Positions 1 through 8,529 are shown, counted from the stretch's first letter. The stretch is DNA of 50,086 nt from Promethearchaeota archaeon (GCA_016930515.1 JAFGGO010000138.1:1-50086), one strand, 5' to 3'. Translations and numbers: made by a program. Notes: generated by a model from the sequence alone, not told the origin.

Positions 1-199
1 CTATACTTCCCAGTAATGATCTCTCGAGAACATGATAATATTACTGTAAAAATGTAGGAGAGCCTGAACACAAATAATATTAGCTCCCAGATATAGTCAT
101 ACGAGTTTGTTATTAAGGAAAATATGAATGGAATGATTATAAGGCTTGATAATGCCAGAGCATCAACAATAATAAGTAAAATAATACAATAAATATCAA

Positions 200-292
200 T
201 TGATATATAAATTGCCATATTGAATATTGAGACAGAGCGATAATTCGCATGCTTGCATTGAATGAACTTTTTCTAGTTCTTTTCTGTCTCAA
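200..292 (+). ncRNA. Candidate small structured RNA with TATA box
   Basis: A TATA-like TATATAA lies at 204-210. About 25 bases later a 9-bp perfect outer stem begins: TTGAGACAG (227-235) pairs with CTGTCTCAA (284-292). Two hairpins sit inside it: GCGA/TCGC (237-240 with 245-248, four-base loop) and GAACT/AGTTC (264-268 with 275-279, six-base loop). Together they give a three-way junction of about 66 bases in a stretch without a gene. The fold and promoter spacing are seen in the sequence; transcription is inferred. No known RNA family is recognised and strand is assigned from the TATA position. Confidence 0.35.
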
Positions 293-346
293 TTTCATGT
301 AATCAATGAATTTTTAGTGGAATTTTGTCGTTCGTCATTCTTATTC

Positions 347-369
347 TACCTTTAAATAATAAAAAGGTA
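347..369. other. Short hairpin, 7-bp stem
   Basis: TACCTTT (347-353) and AAAGGTA (363-369) form a perfect 7-bp stem with a 9-base A/T loop in the gene-free stretch before alba. It could be the 3' end of the candidate RNA at 227-292 or chance in AT-rich DNA. Nothing else is seen between 1 and 620 apart from these structures. Confidence 0.25.
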
Positions 370-625
370 AGATAAAAGTCTCTAATTCTCTGAACTATTA
401 TTATTACTTTTTTAAAAACTCGAAAAGTGAAAATTGAGATCGAACTTATTTTGCTTCCTATGCTTTAAGAAAAAAATATTAAATACAATGTCTTTCGAAT
501 TTAGTTTCAATCTAATTTGTTGGGAGATCAGATCTTACGGCCTAAAAATTGCAAAATCTTTATATCGATAACTTGGTTTAAGATCAATAATAACTTAATT
601 TTCAAACAATTAGTTGCTGATAAAC

Positions 626-634
626 ATTATAAAA
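626..634 (+). promoter_or_regulatory. TATA box of alba
   Basis: ATTATAAAA at 626-634 is followed by GG and fits an archaeal TATA box. The expected transcription start is near 655-660, which leaves a leader of about 35 bases carrying the GGTGA ribosome binding site at 683-687. Confidence 0.5.
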
Positions 635-693
635 GGACCGCTCAGGACCCTAAATTAATGGATTTAAATAGAATCGAATAATGGTGAAACAAG

Positions 694-984
694 TTGGTAG
701 ATGACGACACTAAAGTGTATATTGGGAGAAAAAAAACAATGAACTACGTGATGGCGGCGATGATGAATTTAGATGCTCAAAAACCTTGCGTGATCATGGC
801 GCGAGGGCGTTCCATCTCTCGAGCGGTGGATGTTGCCGAGATACTCATCAATAAATTCGCTCAAGGAGCCTCTTACGGAGAGATCAAGATCTACACCGAG
901 GAGCTGAACAACGAGGACGGCACGAAAAGCAACGTGTCATCGATGGAAATCGAAATCATACCCCCCAAAGGGAAAAAGAAATAA
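694..984 (+). CDS. albA: Alba-family nucleic-acid-binding chromatin protein
   Basis: Alba is a small dimeric DNA- and RNA-binding protein that coats archaeal chromosomes. The 96-residue product has the family core: an N-terminal VYIGRKKTMNYVMAAM segment, the central arginine- and serine-rich loop ARGRSISRAVDVAEIL, and a C-terminal IEIIPPKGKK tail, at the usual length of 90-100 residues. The start is TTG at 694, because the frame is closed by TGA at 685-687 and GGTGA (683-687) lies six bases before it. An overlapping ATG at 681 opens only a seven-codon frame. The usual lysine of the K-x-x-x-N-Y loop appears as KKTMNYV. The gene stands alone with its own TATA box and a T-rich tail after the stop. 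Confidence 0.93.
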   Translation: MVDDDTKVYIGRKKTMNYVMAAMMNLDAQKPCVIMARGRSISRAVDVAEILINKFAQGASYGEIKIYTEELNNEDGTKSNVSSMEIEIIPPKGKKK

Positions 985-1243
985 TATTATTGTTGATAGG
1001 AACTTTTTCTTATATTTCAATTTTTTGATATCCCTTATTTTCTTCTTTTCCATCCTAAAAAATTCGATCCTGTGGAATAAAACCATATTTAAGTATTAAA
1101 TATTAAAAATAAAATTATTTAAAAAAGAATGAATGAAATATACTAAATTTTTCAGAGATTTTAGTCTATAATTCTTAATTCTCGAAATAGAACTACAACA
1201 AAACTTGATGCGTCTCCATTGTAAGAATGAACTCGATTTTTTT

Positions 1244-1485
1244 TTATGTTTCGATGTATTCAATCGATAATTGTTGATATGACGGAGTTGCAATAGTGAA
1301 AGAATCGTAATTATCAGCCCAAGCAACGATGTTGTAATAATCCGTTCCATTACTATCCATATAAATTACGGAAGACTCGATATAATAATACTCTGTTGAA
1401 CTTGTATAACTGGTATGGTACAAAAATGTCTCCCAAAACATACCTGATTTATAAAAGGAAACTTCATATGAACGACCCGAGTCTT
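1244..1485 (-). pseudogene. Decayed C-terminal fragment of a C1q/TNF-like protein
   Basis: The reverse strand encodes about 80 residues resembling the C-terminal half of the intact collagen-like/C1q-like protein at 7894-8529. The fragment's EVSFYKSG matches YVSLYKSG, and its ending SYQQLSIEYIET matches NFNQLAIEYLLS. Similarity continues upstream of the only ATG (1441) through DSGRSYEVSFYKSG before an in-frame TAA, so that ATG is not a true start. The N-terminal membrane anchor, the Gly-X-Y repeat and the first strands of the fold are missing. I read it as a truncated second copy. The alternative is a short gene using the ATG at 1441, which would lack half the fold. Confidence 0.6.
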
Positions 1486-1618
1486 ATAAAATTTTATATT
1501 ATTTTATTAATTGGAGATGGACATGATTTCTCATTAGAAATATACAAGAGTAGTTAAAAGAATTTCAAAAAATAGCCAACTAGCGATAGGCATGTAACAA
1601 TATAAAAAAAAGAACGAA

Positions 1619-2140
1619 TTAATCGCTTGTTTTAGCCCCGCAGTAGGCACAAAATTGTGTTTCTCCGCGCTTAATTGGAGTACCGCAGTTGTGACAATAG
1701 AATGTTACTTTTTCGCCGTCGACTTTTTCCTTTACTGGAGCTTGGTTCTTGCCCGTTGATGTCGAGAAGTTTCCTCGAAGTTCTCCCCGAACCTTGAGGT
1801 CTAAAACAATCGCTTGCACGTCCTTTTGGGTGATTCCCGTGGTTGCGCTGATATTCTCAATAGAGGTTTCTGGATTGGATTCAAACTCGAATTTGACGGC
1901 TTTTCGTAACCTACTACGATTTGCGAAAGCCGCAATTTGTCCAGATAATATCGCAATGCCTATTAACGACGCTATAACGCCCCATACCCAGGAACGATCG
2001 ATAAGGCTCGATATCCCCCAATAAAGAAACAAGCTTCCAAAAATGGATGCACATATCGAGACACCATCGGTATATTGATTTTTCTTGTATTTCATGGATA
2101 AAAAATAGAATTGTAAAAATATATACTTTGAGTAGTCCAT
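1619..2140 (-). CDS. Membrane protein with winged-helix-like segment and C-terminal zinc ribbon
   Basis: The function is not known. The 173-residue product has two adjacent hydrophobic segments at about 26-46 and 51-72, so it should be membrane-anchored. Next comes a helical stretch, SIENISATTGITQKDVQAIV, that resembles a winged-helix DNA- or protein-binding unit. It ends with a zinc ribbon, CHNCGTPIKRGETQFCAYCG, in which two CxxC pairs bind one metal. The ATG at 2140 gives a 15-residue hydrophobic head. The ATG at 2095 (MKYKKNQ) is an alternative start, and neither has a clear ribosome binding site. Zinc-ribbon membrane proteins of this plan are common in Asgard and other archaea, but no role can be assigned. 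Confidence 0.7.
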   Translation of the reverse strand: MDYSKYIFLQFYFLSMKYKKNQYTDGVSICASIFGSLFLYWGISSLIDRSWVWGVIASLIGIAILSGQIAAFANRSRLRKAVKFEFESNPETSIENISATTGITQKDVQAIVLDLKVRGELRGNFSTSTGKNQAPVKEKVDGEKVTFYCHNCGTPIKRGETQFCAYCGAKTSD

Positions 2141-2339
2141 TCTTCATTCGAATATTTTTTGGCTTAATTAATAAACGACAAGAAAAAACTAAAAAATTCA
2201 AGAGTAAAAAATAAAAAAATATTGAAAATTAAATTCCCTTGTATTGCAATCGTTGCAAATCTATAATTTTTTAGGCAATTGCGTATTCAATTGCTAATTG
2301 ATTGTAAAAGGCATTGCCAGCTATAAAAAAACATCATCT

Positions 2340-2501
2340 CTAACTGAACAGGCCGTTGATCATGTCAATCCTGTTGCTTCCATCTATTCCGCCTGTTCCT
2401 AATATTTCGTAGAAAACGAACATGTACCCACTCAAACCTATGCCAGCGGCAGCTATAATAATTGCTAATATACCTAAAACTAAACCTTTATTTCCAGCCA
2501 T
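2340..2501 (-). CDS. Small single-span membrane protein (53 residues)
   Basis: ATG at 2499-2501 opens a 53-codon frame ending at TAG (2340-2342). The product starts MAGNKGLVLGILAIIIAAAG, a clear membrane-spanning segment, followed by a short polar tail rich in Gly, Asp and Asn. GATTGAT lies a few bases upstream and resembles the GGTGAT ribosome binding site. The anchor plus Gly-rich linker looks like the N-terminus of the C1q-like surface protein at 7894. It may therefore be a tiny stand-alone membrane protein or the surviving head of a longer gene. Confidence 0.55.
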   Translation of the reverse strand: MAGNKGLVLGILAIIIAAAGIGLSGYMFVFYEILGTGGIDGSNRIDMINGLFS

Positions 2502-2715
2502 TTTCAATCAATCTTTCAAAATAATTAATTTCTTTATGTGTTTACAAAATCAAATTTCTTTGATTTATGATCTTTTTGTCAAATCATTAATATAAAATCA
2601 CATGAAATAAAAGTGTAAAAATCAATAAATTATACTATTTGAGCTTATAAAGTAGATTATTTAAAAATTATTTGAAAATAATTGAATCAATAATCGTGAA
2701 TTGCATCGTTAATGT

Positions 2716-3378
2716 TTAATTTTTATAAAAATTAGCTTTTTCGAGAGTTTGTGCAACGATCACGGGATAATGTTGCGAATATTCCAATATCCGTTCTTTT
2801 GAAGCGATACTCTTGTACTTCGATGCTTCTTTCATGATTTTTCCCACGCTCACATGGTTTGAACAATATAGATAGACATAATCCAATATGGTCTTTTCCA
2901 AGTCCGAATAACGATAATTTCCGCTAGTTTTTATGCCAAAGGTTAGGAGTTCGTTGTTAAACACGAAAAAGGAGAACTTATCTCCGTCGATCGTGATGGG
3001 TTTATCCATCGAAAATCGATCGTTTATGATGTAATCGATGCTCGTGTCGTTGTCAAAAAATAATTCGTTTTTCTCAGCCGGTTCAAAACTTAAAGCAGTG
3101 TTCAAGCCGAAATACCAATTTTTTACTTTCTTTAGTGCAAGCGCCTTGGCAACGAGCTCGTATTGAGAATATTTTAGCTCTTTTTTGTTGAACTCGTCAA
3201 TGTCTTTCACATAAAACAGGTCTTTAAAAACCTCCATAATGTATCCTTGAGAGGTAAGGTATTTTACGACGTCGCCGAGGTTGTAATGCAATTTCTTGCT
3301 ATAATCCTTGATAATATCAGAATTTATCAATTCTTCCTCTTTTTTCCTTAAATCTTTTACTATACTAATCATTGACAC
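2716..3378 (-). CDS. AbiEi-like winged-helix regulator, no toxin partner
   Basis: The 220-residue protein resembles the antitoxin/regulator half of AbiE-type (type IV) toxin-antitoxin systems. It has an N-terminal winged-helix region (NLGDVVKYLTSQGYIMEVF, then DLFYVKD) and the typical middle segment with KNWYFGLNTAL. The C-terminal half, with YRYSDLEKTILDYVYL, fits the same family. In the family such proteins repress their own operon and neutralise an AbiEii nucleotidyltransferase. No nucleotidyltransferase gene lies on either side, so this is an orphan regulator here. The start is GTG at 3378, or ATG at 3372. Family assignment comes from motif memory, so it is moderate. Confidence 0.55.
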   Translation of the reverse strand: MSMISIVKDLRKKEEELINSDIIKDYSKKLHYNLGDVVKYLTSQGYIMEVFKDLFYVKDIDEFNKKELKYSQYELVAKALALKKVKNWYFGLNTALSFEPAEKNELFFDNDTSIDYIINDRFSMDKPITIDGDKFSFFVFNNELLTFGIKTSGNYRYSDLEKTILDYVYLYCSNHVSVGKIMKEASKYKSIASKERILEYSQHYPVIVAQTLEKANFYKN

Positions 3379-3892
3379 GATAATATCCTCAAAATTGGTT
3401 AAATTTGTATTTTTGATAATTTTACTGGAAAAAAATGTTTTTGTTTTTTTCGCATAAGTGTATTATTTTAGCAACTACATGCATATTACTATCGTTCTCG
3501 CATTAAATTCACGAACCTTATTAAATAAAGAAGGATCAAAACACATAGTACCCAATATAATAAAGGCGTCGAAAACATTTAACGCTTTGTAAATTAATAA
3601 ATCGTGAGGTTATCAAAAATAAAAAAATATCGTTCTTAGGATTCGTTGCCTATTCAATAACATAAAATAATAGATACGAATCGGTCATATTTTTATCCTT
3701 TTATTATGCATCAACAAGTAAATTTATCAAATCCACAAAGAGATAATGTAAGATAAAGGTTTTATAAACTTGAATAAAGCAAGATAGTTCTCGATTAAAA
3801 CTTACTAATTTATTATTAGAAGCAAGTTATATTATGGGAGGAATAAAAAAATTTTATAGGTAATACAATCTCTTATTTAATAACCAATTAAT

Positions 3893-4028
3893 TATATAAG
3901 AAATTTCCAGTAATTAAAAAAACCTCATTATTGAACACGCACAGACTTCGAAATAATCAGCGTTGTCATTCTCAAGATAGATAATTCAATCTAGCGAGTA
4001 GCGAGGCATAATCTGTAGGTTTTTTTAA
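3893..4028 (+). ncRNA. Candidate structured RNA with 12-bp closing stem
   Basis: In the 818-bp gap between the AbiEi-like gene and the CooT-like gene, TTAAAAAAACCT (3914-3925) pairs perfectly with AGGTTTTTTTAA (4017-4028). The enclosed 91 bases hold a 6-bp hairpin (ATTATT 3927-3932 with AATAAT 3952-3957) and a 5-bp hairpin (TAGAT 3978-3982 with ATCTA 3989-3993). TATATAAG at 3893-3900 sits about 25 bases before the probable start. The closing stem is mostly A-T, so chance is possible. No known family is recognised, and nothing else is seen from 3379 to 3890. Confidence 0.3.
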
Positions 4029-4196
4029 TGTCGCAAGATATTCTTTAATAAATCCTGATTCCTACAATGCGAAATAACATTCCTTGAATTTGGGGATAGT
4101 TCATTAAAATTATTTCTAAATTAGTCAATTTTTTTAGAATTTCTATTGCTTTTAATAATTTTGAAAAAGATATTTTATCAATTTAATTATGAAAAT

Positions 4197-4496
4197 TTAT
4201 AATTCATCCATCAATTTCTGTAGCTTTAACTGAACATTTTCCACTTGATTTTTTGTTGCGTTGTTGTTCGCCAGACCTCTTACGAGCCCAATAAATTCAT
4301 TTATAATAGGATGCTCGACGATCTTGCATTCCTGCGATATGGTATTCACATTAAGGATCAGTGCCGAATTAAAAACGGCACCCGTTCCTAAGATATCCCT
4401 GACGACAAGTTCGTTAGTATCGGTGTACGATAACACTAATATGTCTTCCGCAACTTGATTCCCATCGTTTTCTTTTACGATCTTGAATTCGCACAT
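4197..4496 (-). CDS. CooT-like nickel-binding protein
   Basis: CooT is a small dimeric protein that binds nickel through the cysteine at position 2 and helps load carbon monoxide dehydrogenase. This 99-residue protein begins MCEFKIV, with Cys2 in place, and continues with the family's small beta-barrel pattern (EDILVLSY, VVRDILG, ILNVNTISQECKIVEHP). About 30 extra residues form a C-terminal helix rich in Lys and Gln. It is divergent from cdhB-cdhC, which encode subunits of a nickel enzyme complex, so a role in nickel delivery to ACDS is a good inference. GGGAAG stands before the ATG and a TATA box lies at 4532-4542. Confidence 0.7.
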   Translation of the reverse strand: MCEFKIVKENDGNQVAEDILVLSYTDTNELVVRDILGTGAVFNSALILNVNTISQECKIVEHPIINEFIGLVRGLANNNATKNQVENVQLKLQKLMDEL

Positions 4497-4531
4497 TTTT
4501 CTTCCCTTTTATTCCATTTTTTTTCTTGGTT

Positions 4532-4543
4532 GGTATATAAACT
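4532..4543 (-). promoter_or_regulatory. TATA box of the CooT-like gene
   Basis: On the reverse strand the sequence reads TTTATATACC, about 37-45 bases before the ATG at 4496. Transcription should start near 4508-4510, leaving a short leader with a GGGAAG ribosome binding site. The cdhB promoter lies in the same 148-bp intergenic space on the other strand. Confidence 0.45.
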
Positions 4544-4644
4544 TCCACGCGTGCTTAAATAAAAACAATTTTTTTAAATTACGCTTAATAAGACTAAGTA
4601 TAGCAATAATTTTAAATAAAACTAATAAAGAAAAGTGATAAAGT

Positions 4645-5175
4645 ATGGCAAGACCATATCAAAAAGCGAACATCCCCGGACCAGAAATGGGAATTTCCGT
4701 GCACGATCCTCAAGTTATGGCGAAGCTTTTAAAGGACCCGAAGAAGAAAGTCCTTGTGATTGGAGCAGAATCGCTCACGTGGGAATTAAACGGGAAGAAG
4801 CTCGTAGATTATCTCATCGAAATTGCTAACAAGATCGAATGCCACATTTGTGCCACGGGACACTCGTACGGCTACTTGAAGGACAAGGTCCCAAAGGAAA
4901 AGCTTTACGACATGTCTTTAGTAAACATCACTAATCGACTGAGCGACAAGGATTGGAAGGGCTTAGACGGCAAGGGACAATACGGAATGGCGATCTTCAG
5001 CGGACATTTGGTGTTTTATTCGAGCCAAGCTTTAAGCAGGTTGAAGAACTTTACGAATTGGGTTAAAACAATTGATTTGGATAAGTACGCACACCCAAAC
5101 GCAAGGTTCAGCTTACCAAACTTAAGCGACGACGACTGGAAAGCGTTTTTAGAACAATTAATTGAATTGTTATAA
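4645..5175 (+). CDS. cdhB: ACDS complex epsilon subunit (CdhB)
   Basis: The epsilon subunit joins the alpha subunit (CdhA) to form the carbon monoxide dehydrogenase part of the acetyl-CoA decarbonylase/synthase complex in the cytoplasm. The 176 residues match the family length (about 170). They show a Rossmann-like start, KKKVLVIGAESLTWEL, a conserved CHICATGHSYGYL segment, and the YGMAIFSGHLVFYSSQALSRLKNF region typical of CdhB. GTGAT lies five bases before the ATG. cdhC follows after 56 bases on the same strand. The usual upstream partner cdhA is not in the window, so the complex is split over several loci here. Confidence 0.9.
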   Translation: MARPYQKANIPGPEMGISVHDPQVMAKLLKDPKKKVLVIGAESLTWELNGKKLVDYLIEIANKIECHICATGHSYGYLKDKVPKEKLYDMSLVNITNRLSDKDWKGLDGKGQYGMAIFSGHLVFYSSQALSRLKNFTNWVKTIDLDKYAHPNARFSLPNLSDDDWKAFLEQLIELL

Positions 5176-5231
5176 ATAAGGTGTTTTATTAAAATTAAAA
5201 AACGGAAAAAAAAAGTGAGTGAGTTAATAAA

Positions 5232-6641
5232 ATGAGTTTTTCAGATATGCCTGTAGATGTAGGCCCGGTCTATGAAGGAGAAAGGATCAGGGGTAATCAG
5301 ATGTTGGTGGAATTAGGCGGCCCTAAGATTGATAAAAAGTTCGAATTAGTAAGAATTAATCAAAAAGCCGTTGATGGTAAGGTGGTAATTAACGGTCCTG
5401 ACCTGAAAGACATGGAAAAAGGTAAACAATATCCGATCGGAATATTTGTCGAAGTGGCTGGAAAAGTACTCGAAGAAGACTTGGAAGCCGTGTTCGAAAG
5501 AAGAATTCACGAATTTTTAAATTATATAAACGGCGTCATGCATCTCAACCAACGCTATACCACATGGATGAGAGTTAGCCAGCAAGCATTCGAAAAGGGA
5601 TTAAACACATTCGAATTGATCGGTACGATTTTAATCAGGTTGTTTAAAGCAGAATTACCTATCGTTGAGAAAGCCCAAGTCACATTTTACACCAATGATA
5701 AAGAGATCGCGAAGCCACATGCAATGGCAATGGATGTATACAACGCTCGAGACGAGCGAGCAAGAGGCCTTCACGACGACGATGTAGACATGTTCTATGG
5801 ATGCGTGCTCTGCCAATCCTTCGCACCTACCCACGCTTGTTGCATTACTCCGGATAGAACGAGCTTGTGTGGTTCTATTAATTGGTTCGACGCTCGAGCA
5901 GCTGCTAAAGTAGATCCAAAGGGACCCATTTACGAAGTACCCCCAGGAGAATGTTACGACAAATTAGCTGGACACTATTCGGGAATCGACGAGATGATGA
6001 AAAAGCGCTCTTTAGGAGAAATAGAAAAGGTGTATTTATACAGCGGCATGGAATATCCCCATACATCGTGCGGGTGTTTCGAGGCCATTGATTTCTTGAT
6101 TCCCGAAATTGGAGGTCACGGGATTATCGATAGAAACCACGATGGCGTAGCATTAAATGGACTTCCATTCAGTGCAATGGCGAATCAAACTGGTGGAGGT
6201 AAACAAATGCCTGGTTTTAACGGTATCAGCATTCAATACATCGCAAGCCCAAAATACCAACAATATGATGGTGGTATTGAAACCATAGTCTGGATGGGGA
6301 AGAACCTCAAGGATAGAGTAAATGAATTCCTTCCCGCCGACTTGCGAGACAAGATCGCCACTGAAGAAGACGTGAGCGACATCAATGCCTTGCAGAAATG
6401 GTTAGAAGATGTTAAGCACCCGATCATTAACACTGACGCTTACAAGAACGCCGTTGGTGGTGGTGAAGAAGAGGAAGAAGAAGAGTACGAGGCCGAAGGA
6501 GCGATGGTTCCCATGGGCACGCAGTCCTTCGTGGTTCCCGGAGCTGGTGGAGCAGGCGGTTTCAAGGTTATCCTAAAGAACTGCAAGATCCACGCAGAAA
6601 GCATCATCATCAAGCGAATAGACAACAAGAAGAAGAAATAG
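5232..6641 (+). CDS. cdhC: ACDS complex beta subunit, acetyl-CoA synthase (CdhC)
   Basis: CdhC carries the A cluster, where a methyl group, CO and coenzyme A are joined to acetyl-CoA, the last step of the Wood-Ljungdahl pathway. The 469-residue product matches archaeal CdhC, which lacks the N-terminal domain of bacterial AcsB. A-cluster cysteines are visible: C191 and C194 (GCVLCQS), C203-C204, C213, and the C280-G-C282 motif that holds the distal nickel. A glutamate-rich run near residues 418-425 marks the end of the catalytic core. A tail with the Gly-rich VVPGAGGAGGFKVILKNCKI follows, as usual in the family. It is co-transcribed with cdhB, with a GTGAG ribosome binding site. T-rich sequence after the stop suggests a terminator. 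Confidence 0.95.
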   Translation: MSFSDMPVDVGPVYEGERIRGNQMLVELGGPKIDKKFELVRINQKAVDGKVVINGPDLKDMEKGKQYPIGIFVEVAGKVLEEDLEAVFERRIHEFLNYINGVMHLNQRYTTWMRVSQQAFEKGLNTFELIGTILIRLFKAELPIVEKAQVTFYTNDKEIAKPHAMAMDVYNARDERARGLHDDDVDMFYGCVLCQSFAPTHACCITPDRTSLCGSINWFDARAAAKVDPKGPIYEVPPGECYDKLAGHYSGIDEMMKKRSLGEIEKVYLYSGMEYPHTSCGCFEAIDFLIPEIGGHGIIDRNHDGVALNGLPFSAMANQTGGGKQMPGFNGISIQYIASPKYQQYDGGIETIVWMGKNLKDRVNEFLPADLRDKIATEEDVSDINALQKWLEDVKHPIINTDAYKNAVGGGEEEEEEEYEAEGAMVPMGTQSFVVPGAGGAGGFKVILKNCKIHAESIIIKRIDNKKKK

Positions 6642-6656
6642 GCTTTAATCCTTTAA

Positions 6657-6679
6657 TTTTTTTTATTTTTTACTCTTTT
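6657..6679 (+). terminator. T-rich terminator after cdhC
   Basis: Two runs of T (eight and six) follow 15 bases after the cdhC stop without a strong hairpin. This is the usual form of archaeal intrinsic termination. It separates cdhBC from the convergent gene at 6747. Confidence 0.45.
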
Positions 6680-6746
6680 ATAAATTACTTTAATTAATTA
6701 TTTTAATTTAAAATCGATTCAAAAGATCGATTTGTATGGTAATCTC

Positions 6747-7409
6747 TTAGATTTTCTTAATAAAGGACAGGATTTGAGCCTTAAATTCTTCAATTTCGAT
6801 TTCTATCATCGCAATATTCGGATCTTTTCTCGTTATTACAGAAAAAACGAAATCTTCTATAATTGTCATTAATAATAAGTGAGAACTTATATCGAGAGTT
6901 AATTTTTTGAAAGAACAATTAAATAAGTTTTTCGAGACTTGCTTCGAGAGACCTATGAACGCAATTGAAACCGCGTTAATTAGTCTTTCATCCAAAGTTT
7001 CAGGCAATACAGAAACAGAAATGTAATTATTCATCTTGATTAAATTGGCACCAATAATTTCGTGATCAGAATTAACTAAACCCGTAATTTTTGCTTCGAT
7101 TTCGGAAATTATTGATTGACGGGGAGATCCAATGTTTGAATCCTTGTCAACTTCTATATCGATCTTTTGGTAGCCCCTAATTTGAAAATTCTTGTCGATA
7201 AAGGCTTGAAACATGTGTTCGCACACCTGACCAGAACGAAAGGAAATCGAGGTGAGACCGTCGCTATTAGAAACGATTTTAATTGGAATCGAAACGATTT
7301 TTTTGGTCCTACAGATCGGACAGGTAAAGGCGACATTTTTTATTTTCGATTCTTCTTTGCCTGTTTCGATCTCGCGCCCCTCGTTCGTCACCAATTGTTT
7401 TAACCCCAA
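6747..7409 (-). CDS. Zinc-binding N-terminal domain fused to a Roadblock/LC7-like domain
   Basis: The N-terminal domain has CPIC (C30, C33), then VCEH (C63, H65) and FIDKNFQIRGYQKID, a pattern shared with the proteins at 30805, 44638 and 45551. Residues about 105-195 fit a Roadblock/LC7 fold: EIIGANLIKMNNYISVSVLP, then DERLINAVSIAFIGLSKQV, then FKKLTLDISSHLLLMTII. In Asgard archaea such domains are thought to regulate small GTPases. No GTPase is nearby. The start is TTG at 7409 with GTGA seven bases upstream; an ATG just upstream is out of frame. The Roadblock call rests on pattern, not on alignment. Confidence 0.65.
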   Translation of the reverse strand: MGLKQLVTNEGREIETGKEESKIKNVAFTCPICRTKKIVSIPIKIVSNSDGLTSISFRSGQVCEHMFQAFIDKNFQIRGYQKIDIEVDKDSNIGSPRQSIISEIEAKITGLVNSDHEIIGANLIKMNNYISVSVLPETLDERLINAVSIAFIGLSKQVSKNLFNCSFKKLTLDISSHLLLMTIIEDFVFSVITRKDPNIAMIEIEIEEFKAQILSFIKKI

Positions 7410-7880
7410 CTCTCATTCACTTGTTTCCCTTAGATTCAAACATTCACAATTTTGAAATTAAAGAAGTACTTAATCTGAACGGTCTGGTAATTCTTTAATT
7501 TGTCCTTTAATATTAAGGTAAAATCAACATGATATTTATAGGTAACCCCGACATTATTTTGTAAATCGAATCTTCTTTGTAAATCTGATAATATCATTCT
7601 TTTATCTAGGAATATTTTTTTTATCCCTTCGCATTGATTAACTAATATTTATTTGAACACATCTAAATCCTGAGATTCTCTCCAAATTAATATGAAATTA
7701 TCAATCTTGAATGAATCATTTTCATTGAATTTTCTTGATCATTCAAATTCATCCAAGAGCTGTTTATATTCGCAAAAATGATTTTGTTTCATATAATTCA
7801 ATAGAAAAACTGAATTTAGTAATTTAAGTTATAATTTGAACAAGAAAAAATTAAAAGAATATAAAAAAAGTGAAATTAAA
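7410..7880. other. Gene-free stretch
   Basis: About 470 bases between divergent genes. It should hold both promoters, but no open frame of note, clear stem-loop or repeat is visible. The GGTGAT ribosome binding site of the next gene lies at its right end. Confidence 0.4.
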
Positions 7881-7881
7881 T

Positions 7882-7887
7882 GGTGAT
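7882..7887 (+). promoter_or_regulatory. Shine-Dalgarno site that fixes a TTG start
   Basis: GGTGAT at 7882-7887 matches the centre of the archaeal anti-Shine-Dalgarno complement. It stands seven bases before TTG at 7894, the same arrangement as at alba, and supports the TTG start. Confidence 0.55.
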
Positions 7888-7893
7888 TAGGTT

Positions 7894-8529
7894 TTGGAAA
7901 GAAGTAGTAAAGTATTAACTGCAGTTATTAGTGTTTTAGCAATAACGGCAATAGTAATGAGCGGAATCACGCTTGGATCGTTATCAAACTTAAACATAGT
8001 AGGGAATGGTGGAGAAGGCGGTGCCGATGGCGTTGACGGTATTGACGGCATTGACGGAGTTAACGGTGTTAATGGACAGGACGGAACGACGCTCGTGACC
8101 CTCTGGGACGATCTTGAGAAGAACACGACAAATGGTTGGTGCAACGACGAAGACGATTTCCTCTTGCAATTCGAAGACAACTTATGGTTAGATAATGAAT
8201 ATGTCAGGATCAACTCGGCTACGAACTTTTCTCTCACGAGAGATGGTATTTACAAGATTACGCTGAAACTTTTATTAATAGAAATAGACTATAACGAATA
8301 TTATTATGTGTCTCTCTACAAATCGGGTATTCTTGATGAATATTTCTATTGTTTTCGATATATCACCGCAACAATCGAAACTAAACAAATAATTTCCGTT
8401 TTGTACGTGAACGCTAGCAGCATCGATTATTTCGAAATTAGAGCGCACTGCAGTACAACGGATATTGACGGGTTTGATCTTTCGGGCCCAAATTTTAACC
8501 AATTAGCTATCGAATACCTTTTAAGTTAA
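7894..8529 (+). CDS. Membrane-anchored collagen-like protein with C1q/TNF-like domain
   Basis: The 211-residue protein is probably displayed on the cell surface. Residues 7-30 form an N-terminal membrane anchor. Residues 43-64 contain seven Gly-X-Asp/Asn triplets, a short collagen-like stretch without proline. From about residue 66 the rest is a predicted all-beta domain (ATNFSLTRDGIYKITLKL, then YYYVSLYKSG) that ends FNQLAIEYLLS, like C1q/TNF-type jelly rolls. Such proteins usually trimerise and bind ligands or surfaces. TTG is the start. A decayed relative lies at 1244-1485. Binding target is unknown. Confidence 0.65.
   Translation: MERSSKVLTAVISVLAITAIVMSGITLGSLSNLNIVGNGGEGGADGVDGIDGIDGVNGVNGQDGTTLVTLWDDLEKNTTNGWCNDEDDFLLQFEDNLWLDNEYVRINSATNFSLTRDGIYKITLKLLLIEIDYNEYYYVSLYKSGILDEYFYCFRYITATIETKQIISVLYVNASSIDYFEIRAHCSTTDIDGFDLSGPNFNQLAIEYLLS

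Noticed and set aside
1096..1350. 84-codon frame on the reverse strand
   Set aside because: It overlaps the C1q-like remnant in another frame and has low-complexity composition.
4017..4030. Terminator for the CooT-like gene
   Set aside because: The T run is on the wrong side of that gene's orientation and is better explained as an arm of the 12-bp stem.
6440..6628. Frame antisense to the 3' end of cdhC
   Set aside because: Its Ser/Pro-rich sequence is the mirror of the Glu- and Gly-rich codons of cdhC and is not a gene.
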